Part shown: piece by piece, positions 59,796-64,000 of the stretch | Layout of the letters: every line of letters starts with the position of its first letter | How positions within the stretch are numbered: position 1 is the first letter of the stretch | Source: Nocardioides mesophilus | Lineage (GTDB): Bacteria; Actinomycetota; Actinomycetes; Propionibacteriales; Nocardioidaceae | Length of the DNA stretch: 64,000 nucleotides | Direction: 5' to 3' | Assembly (NCBI RefSeq): GCF_014395785.1 | Contig: NZ_CP060713.1 | Coordinates: 2,446,501-2,510,500, forward strand | Position numbers and translations under genes: made by a program | Notes under the pieces: model-generated | Databases searched by the model: none | What the model was told of the DNA's origin: nothing | What the model saw: the letters and a program-made list of their open reading frames with translations, nothing else

Positions 59796-60177
59796 CGTGC
59801 TCCCCGAGCAGAGCTACACCGTGACCCGCGCCGACCTCGTGCGGTACGCCGGTGCCAGCGGCGACTTCAACCCGATCCACTGGTCGGACCGGGTCGCCAC
59901 CTCGGTCGGGCTGCCCGGCGTGATCGCGCACGGCATGTTCACGATGGCGTTGGCCGCCCGGGCCCTCGACACCTGGGCGGGCGCGCCCGGCAAGGTGCGC
60001 GAGCTCGGCTGCAAGTTCACCAAGCCGGTCGTCGTGCCCGACGACGACGAGGGAGTCGTGGTGCGGGTCTCCGGGACCGTCGCCAACGTCACCGACGCCG
60101 GCGTCCAGGTCTCGCTGCAGGTCATGTGCGGCGAGGACAAGGTGCTCGGGATGCCGCGGGCGGTGCTGGGTGCCTGA
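59782..60177 (+). CDS. MaoC-type 3-hydroxyacyl dehydratase (HadB-like)
   Basis: 131 aa. YAGASGDFNPIHWSD is the hydratase-2 motif, with Asp and His as the catalytic pair. GVIAHGMFTMALAARAL follows, and the protein ends with GMPRAVLGA. It forms the catalytic half of a heterodimer with the preceding gene product. It overlaps murB by 8 bases, so fatty-acid-type and cell-wall genes are cotranscribed. Confidence 0.9.
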   Translation: MQTGDVLPEQSYTVTRADLVRYAGASGDFNPIHWSDRVATSVGLPGVIAHGMFTMALAARALDTWAGAPGKVRELGCKFTKPVVVPDDDEGVVVRVSGTVANVTDAGVQVSLQVMCGEDKVLGMPRAVLGA

Positions 60178-61234
60178 GGCCCCCGCACTGGCCCGGCTCA
60201 CCACCCTGCGCGTCGGTGGCCCGGCGCGGTCGTACGTCGAGGCGACCAGCGCCGCCGAGCTGGTCGCGGCGGTCCGGGCCGCGGACGGCACCGGCACGCC
60301 GCTGCTGGTGCTCGGCGGCGGGAGCAACCTCGTGGTGGGTGACGACGGGTTCGACGGCACGGTGGTGCGGGTCGCCACCCGGGGCGTCCGCGTCGAGCAG
60401 GACGCCTGCTCCGGGGCGACGGTCCACGTCGCCGCCGGCGAGAGCTGGGACGACCTGGTCGCGCGCGCCGTGGACGAGGGCTGGATCGGTGTCGAGGCGC
60501 TCTCCGGCATCCCCGGCTCGGTCGGCGCGACGCCGATCCAGAACGTCGGCGCCTACGGCCAGGAGGTCGCCGACACGATCGCCTCGGTGCGCTGCTGGGA
60601 CCGGCTTGCGAACGAGCACCGGACGCTGGCGGCCGCCGACTGCGGCTTCGGCTACCGCACCAGCCGGTTCAAGCAGGAGCCCGGGCGGTGGGTGGTCCTC
60701 GAGGTGACCTTCCAGCTCCGGCTCGGCGACCTGGGGGCACCGGTGCAGTACGCCGAGCTGGCTCGCGCCCTGGGCGTGCAGCAGGGGGAGCGGGCCCCGG
60801 CGCGGGCCGTGCGCGAGGCCGTGCTGGCGCTGCGACGCGGCAAGGGGATGGTGCTCGACGACGCCGACCACGACACCTGGAGCGCCGGCTCGTTCTTCAC
60901 CAACCCGGTCCTCGACGCGCCGGTCGCGCGGACGCTGCCCGCCGACGCGCCGCGCTGGGAGCAGCCCGACGGTCGCGTGAAGACCAGTGCGGCGTGGCTG
61001 ATCGAGCACGCCGGCTTCCACCGGGGCTTCGGCAACGGCCGCGCCGGCCTGTCCGGCAAGCACACGCTCGCGCTCACCAACCGCGGCGGTGCGAGCACCC
61101 GCGACCTGCTCGAGGTCGCCGCCGAGGTGCAGCGCGGGGTCGAGGAGCGCTACGGCGTCCGTCTGGTCAACGAGCCGGTCCTGGTCGGTTGCACGCTGCC
61201 GCCGTCCGTTCCGTCCGCGGCCCCGACCAGCTAG
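60170..61234 (+). CDS. murB: UDP-N-acetylmuramate dehydrogenase
   Basis: 354 aa, GTG start overlapping the HadB-like gene. It reduces UDP-GlcNAc-enolpyruvate to UDP-MurNAc with NADPH and FAD. TTLRVGGPARSYVEATS and LVLGGGSNLVVGDDGFDG are the FAD-binding motifs, IPGSVGATPIQNVGAYGQEV is the substrate/FAD loop, and GSFFTNPVL holds the catalytic serine. KTSAAWLIEHAGF and the final glutamate in NEPVLVG are conserved. It overlaps the end of the convergent DUF4190-like gene by 4 bases. Confidence 0.95.
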   Translation: MPEAPALARLTTLRVGGPARSYVEATSAAELVAAVRAADGTGTPLLVLGGGSNLVVGDDGFDGTVVRVATRGVRVEQDACSGATVHVAAGESWDDLVARAVDEGWIGVEALSGIPGSVGATPIQNVGAYGQEVADTIASVRCWDRLANEHRTLAAADCGFGYRTSRFKQEPGRWVVLEVTFQLRLGDLGAPVQYAELARALGVQQGERAPARAVREAVLALRRGKGMVLDDADHDTWSAGSFFTNPVLDAPVARTLPADAPRWEQPDGRVKTSAAWLIEHAGFHRGFGNGRAGLSGKHTLALTNRGGASTRDLLEVAAEVQRGVEERYGVRLVNEPVLVGCTLPPSVPSAAPTS

Positions 61235-61836
61235 AAGCTGGTGCCGCCGGGAACGGGCTCGGCGGGCGTCCCCGAGCCCACCGACGAGGCCACGAGGATC
61301 GCGAGGAACCCGGCGATCACCAGCACCCCGATCACCAGCAGCACCGTGGCGATCACGCCCAGCACGTAGCCGGCGAACGCCTGCGAGCGTCCGCCCCAGC
61401 GCTCGGGGTCGGCGTCGATCTCGCGCACGGTGCGGCGGCCCACCACCCACGCCCACGGACCGACGAGGATCGGCAGGTAGCAGGTGAACCCGCCGGCCAG
61501 TGCCACGATGCCGAGGACCAGAGCCTTGGTCGCCGACGGGTGGTCGGGGCGGACCGGCACCTGCATGTAGCCGGGCAGGTAGCCGCCCGGCTGACCCGGC
61601 GGGACGTAGCCCGGACCCGGCGGGTAGCCGTACCCGGGCGGCGGGGCCGGGTAGCCGTAGCCGGGCGGTGGCGGGGCGGCGTAGCCGGGCGGGGCCGGGT
61701 AGCCGGGCGGGGTGCCGTCGCCGGGCTGCGGGGGAACGCCGTACGGCGCGGTCGCCGGGGGCTCCTCGCCGGGAGGTGGCGCGGGGCTGTGCTCGTCCGG
61801 CTGCTGGTCTCCCGGATCCCCGGGCGTGTGGCTCAT
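61231..61836 (-). CDS. DUF4190-like membrane protein with proline-rich N-terminus
   Basis: 201 aa. The first 105 residues are rich in Pro, Gly and Tyr, with repeated PPGYGYP/APPGY units. Two hydrophobic segments follow (ATKALVLGIVALAGGFTCYLPILVGPWAWVVG and FAGYVLGVIATVLLVIGVLVIAGFLAILVA) around a REIDADPERW loop, as in DUF4190 proteins. Function unknown. It overlaps the add-like gene by 4 bases as the third gene of that operon. Confidence 0.85.
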   Translation of the reverse strand: MSHTPGDPGDQQPDEHSPAPPPGEEPPATAPYGVPPQPGDGTPPGYPAPPGYAAPPPPGYGYPAPPPGYGYPPGPGYVPPGQPGGYLPGYMQVPVRPDHPSATKALVLGIVALAGGFTCYLPILVGPWAWVVGRRTVREIDADPERWGGRSQAFAGYVLGVIATVLLVIGVLVIAGFLAILVASSVGSGTPAEPVPGGTSF

Positions 61837-62873
61837 GGGGAACAGTCTGCCAACCAGGCGTCGATCTCCCCGACCAGCCGCGCTGCGACCTCGGCCGGAG
61901 CCTGCGAGGCCCGCACCGACATCCGGGCCAGCTCCGCGAGCTGGGCGTCGCTGAGCTCGTGCGCCGCCCGCATGGTGGCGTACTGCGCGGCCAGCCGGGA
62001 GCCGAAGAGCAGCGGGTCGTCGGCGCCGAGCGCCACGGTCGCTCCCGCCTCCAGCAGCTGCGGCAGCGGGACCGAGGTCAGGTCGGAGTAGACACCGAGC
62101 GCGACGTTGGACACCGGGCAGACCTCCAGGGCGACGCCCCGTTCGACGACCCGCTCGAGCATCCGCGGATCCTCGGCGACCCGGACGCCGTGCCCGAGCC
62201 GGTGCGCCCCGAGCTGGTCCAGGCACACCCCGACGCTCTCCGGACCCAGCAGCTCCCCGCCGTGCGGGGCGAGCAGCAGCCCGGCACGCTCGGCGATCGC
62301 GAAGGCGCGCGCGAAGTCGGCGGTGCTCCCGCGGCGCTCGTCGTTGGACAGCCCGAAGCCGACCACGCCGCGGCCGGCGTACTGCGCGGCGAGCCGGGCC
62401 AGGGCCCGGGCGTCGAGGGGATGCCGCGTCCGGTTGGCCGCGATCACCACGGCCATGCCCAGGCCGGTCGCCCGCGAGGCGTCGCGGACCGCGTCGAGCA
62501 CGAGGTCGGTGAACGCGGTGATGCCGCCGAAGCGGGCCGCGAAGCCGCTCGGGTCGACCTGCAGCTCCAGCCACCGGCCCCCGTCGGCTACGTCGTCCTC
62601 CGCGGCCTCACGCACCAGCCGGCGTACGTCGTCCTCGGTCCGCAGCACCGACCGGGCGACGTCGTAGAGCCGCTGGAACCGGAACCAGCCCTTCTCGTCC
62701 GCGGCCGACAGCTGCGGCGGCCACTCGCCGACCAGCGCGTCGGGCAGCACGATGCCGTCCCGCGCGGCGAGCTCGAGCAGCGTGGCGTGCCGCATCGAGC
62801 CGGTGAAGTGCAGGTGCAGGTGTGCCTTGGGAAGCGTGGTCAGTGACCGCCGCCCGGTCCCCCCGGATGTCAT
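61833..62873 (-). CDS. adenosine deaminase family protein
   Basis: 346 aa TIM-barrel amidohydrolase. The metal motif KAHLHLHFTGSMR replaces the more usual H-x-H-L-x-G. APHGGELLGPESV holds the His-x-x-Glu site, HRLGHGVRV the third region, EVCPVSNVALG the CP-x-SN motif and LGADDPLLFGS the final Asp pair. The fold and spacing fit Add/ADAL proteins that deaminate adenosine or a related nucleoside. The symbol add is avoided because the first motif departs from the classical form. It lies 10 bases after the aminotransferase gene. Confidence 0.87.
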   Translation of the reverse strand: MTSGGTGRRSLTTLPKAHLHLHFTGSMRHATLLELAARDGIVLPDALVGEWPPQLSAADEKGWFRFQRLYDVARSVLRTEDDVRRLVREAAEDDVADGGRWLELQVDPSGFAARFGGITAFTDLVLDAVRDASRATGLGMAVVIAANRTRHPLDARALARLAAQYAGRGVVGFGLSNDERRGSTADFARAFAIAERAGLLLAPHGGELLGPESVGVCLDQLGAHRLGHGVRVAEDPRMLERVVERGVALEVCPVSNVALGVYSDLTSVPLPQLLEAGATVALGADDPLLFGSRLAAQYATMRAAHELSDAQLAELARMSVRASQAPAEVAARLVGEIDAWLADCSP

Positions 62874-62883
62874 CGACGAGCGG

Positions 62884-64000
62884 TCAGCCGAGGAGTCGCT
62901 GCAGCCGGCCGATGCCTTCCGCCAGGTCGTCGTCGCCGAGCGCGTAGGAGAACCTCAGGTAGCCGGGCGACCCGAACGCCTCGCCCGGGACCGCGGCCAC
63001 CTCGGCCTTCTCGAGCAGCAGCTCGGCGAGCTCCGCCGAGGTGGTCGGGGTGGACCCGTCGATCTCGCGACCGAGCAGGCCCTTGACCGAGGGGTAGGCG
63101 TAGAACGCGCCCTGCGGCTCCGGGCAGACGACCCCGTCGATCTCGTTGAGCATCGACACGATCGTGCGCCGCCGCCGGTCGAAGGCCGAGCGCATCTCCT
63201 CGACCGCCGACAGGTCGCCGTTCAGGGCGGCCACCGCCGCGCGCTGGGCGACGTTGGAGACATTGGAGGTGGCGTGCGACTGCAGGTTCGTGGCGGCCTT
63301 CACGACGTCCTTCGGCCCGACCACCCAGCCGATCCGCCAGCCGGTCATGGCGTAGGTCTTGGCGACTCCGTTGACCACGACGCAACGGTCGAGCAGCTCG
63401 GGCACCACCACCGGCAGCGAGGCCGCCTCCTGACCGTCGTAGACGAGGTGCTCGTAGATCTCGTCGGTCAGCACCCACAGCCCGTGCTCGAGAGCCCAGC
63501 GACCCAGCGCCTCCACCTCCTCGCGGGAGTAGACCGCGCCGGTCGGGTTCGACGGGGAGTTGAACAAGAACACCTTGGTCCGCGGCGTGCGGGCTGCCTC
63601 GACCTGCTCGACGGTGACCTTGTAGTCCTGGGTCTCGTCGGCGAGCACCTCCACCGGCACCCCGCCGGCCAGCCGGATCGCCTCCGGGTAGGTCGTCCAG
63701 TACGGCGCCGGGACGATCACCTCGTCGCCCGGGTCGAGCAGGGTGGCGAACGCCTCGTAGATCGCCTGCTTCCCGCCGTTGGTGACGAGCACGTTGGCCG
63801 GCTCGACCTCGAGGCCCGAGTCGCGGCGGGTCTTGTCCACGATCGCCTGCTTGAGCTCGGGCAGGCCGCCGGCCGGCGTGTAGCGGTGGTTGCGCGGGTC
63901 CCGGCAGGCCTCGACCGCCGCCTCGACGATGTAGTCCGGGGTCGGGAAGTCCGGCTCCCCGGCGCCGAAGCCGATCACCGGCCGGCCGGCCGCCTTCAGG
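62884..64000 (-). CDS. aspC: pyridoxal-phosphate aspartate aminotransferase, N-terminus outside window
   Basis: The frame is open to the right edge (372 codons before the stop, with [21 protein letters not shown] at the visible start), so about 30 N-terminal residues are missing. [29 protein letters not shown] and [16 protein letters not shown] are class I motifs, and [17 protein letters not shown] carries the PLP lysine. [12 protein letters not shown] and RFSYA give the carboxylate-binding arginine. It transfers the amino group between aspartate and 2-oxoglutarate. First visible gene of the operon with the adenosine-deaminase-like and DUF4190-like genes. In related genomes it lies near secE/nusG. 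Confidence 0.92.
   Translation of the reverse strand, partial: LKAAGRPVIGFGAGEPDFPTPDYIVEAAVEACRDPRNHRYTPAGGLPELKQAIVDKTRRDSGLEVEPANVLVTNGGKQAIYEAFATLLDPGDEVIVPAPYWTTYPEAIRLAGGVPVEVLADETQDYKVTVEQVEAARTPRTKVFLFNSPSNPTGAVYSREEVEALGRWALEHGLWVLTDEIYEHLVYDGQEAASLPVVVPELLDRCVVVNGVAKTYAMTGWRIGWVVGPKDVVKAATNLQSHATSNVSNVAQRAAVAALNGDLSAVEEMRSAFDRRRRTIVSMLNEIDGVVCPEPQGAFYAYPSVKGLLGREIDGSTPTTSAELAELLLEKAEVAAVPGEAFGSPGYLRFSYALGDDDLAEGIGRLQRLLG

Noticed and set aside
1-64000. Mobile elements, prophage genes, integrase/attachment sites, CRISPR arrays and toxin-antitoxin pairs
   Set aside because: None was seen on reading both strands. The tRNA genes at 27.4 and 58.8-59.0 kb show no flanking integrase or repeated tRNA 3' end.

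Overview
The window is very GC-rich with strongly G/C-ended codons, many GTG starts and 4-base ATGA/GTGA gene overlaps. Gene content and order (KorAB, the block tRNA-Thr, tRNA-Met, rpmG, two MaoC-type dehydratases, murB, and a FolP2-type paralogue) point to a high-GC Gram-positive actinobacterium, most likely Nocardioidaceae (Nocardioides or a relative). It reads as chromosome. I saw no insertion sequence, prophage, CRISPR array or rRNA operon.

Layout, left to right. 1-1.5 kb: a GNAT-like gene cut by the left edge and a hypothetical gene. 1.5-4.5 kb: korBA, 2-oxoglutarate:ferredoxin oxidoreductase (minus). 4.7-8.4 kb: a sulfate ABC importer (plus), then a minus-strand L,D-transpeptidase and a plus-strand pair of FAD-binding protein and cysteine dioxygenase. 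The importer and the cysteine dioxygenase pair share a promoter-region motif. 12.1-16.6 kb: a translationally coupled operon of a cellulose-synthase-like GT2, a one-TM biotinyl-lipoyl (HlyD-like) protein and a GH81 beta-1,3-glucanase, preceded by a long structured leader; this is the best candidate here for an undescribed system (a beta-glucan exopolysaccharide). 16.6-25.5 kb: a complex I operon with nuoA, B, C, H, I, J, K, L, M, N and no D, E, F or G; nuoN is frameshifted.

25.5-31.4 kb: FUSC-like transporter, YajQ protein, tRNA-Tyr, small membrane protein, VKOR, family-5 solute-binding lipoprotein and a frameshifted CGNR zinc-finger regulator. 31.5-38 kb: a probable regulon of a MerR-DICT regulator. 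It comprises an FAD amine-oxidase-like protein and an operon of small protein, FHA protein, NAD(P)-binding protein, CPBP protease, SDR and TspO. The two promoter regions carry the same 22-bp dyad. 38-51 kb: mostly housekeeping genes (Tag, thioesterase, flap-type exonuclease, aldehyde dehydrogenase, GlgX, MoxR-VWA pair, SDR, homocysteine methyltransferase, alpha/beta hydrolase). 51-54 kb: a glutathionyl-hydroquinone-reductase-like gene and a flavin monooxygenase plus FMN reductase operon; both promoters carry TAGTTG-N6-CAACTA. 54-58.6 kb: multicopper oxidase with a small membrane protein, FolP2 paralogue, LigB-like protein and thioesterase. 58.8-64 kb: tRNA-Thr, tRNA-Met, rpmG, two MaoC dehydratases, murB, and on the minus strand a DUF4190-like protein, adenosine deaminase and an aminotransferase cut by the right edge.

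Functional links: KorAB makes reduced ferredoxin, which a complex I without its NADH module could in principle use (inference). Sulfate uptake and cysteine oxidation look co-regulated. The MerR-DICT cluster looks like a light- or redox-responsive regulon.
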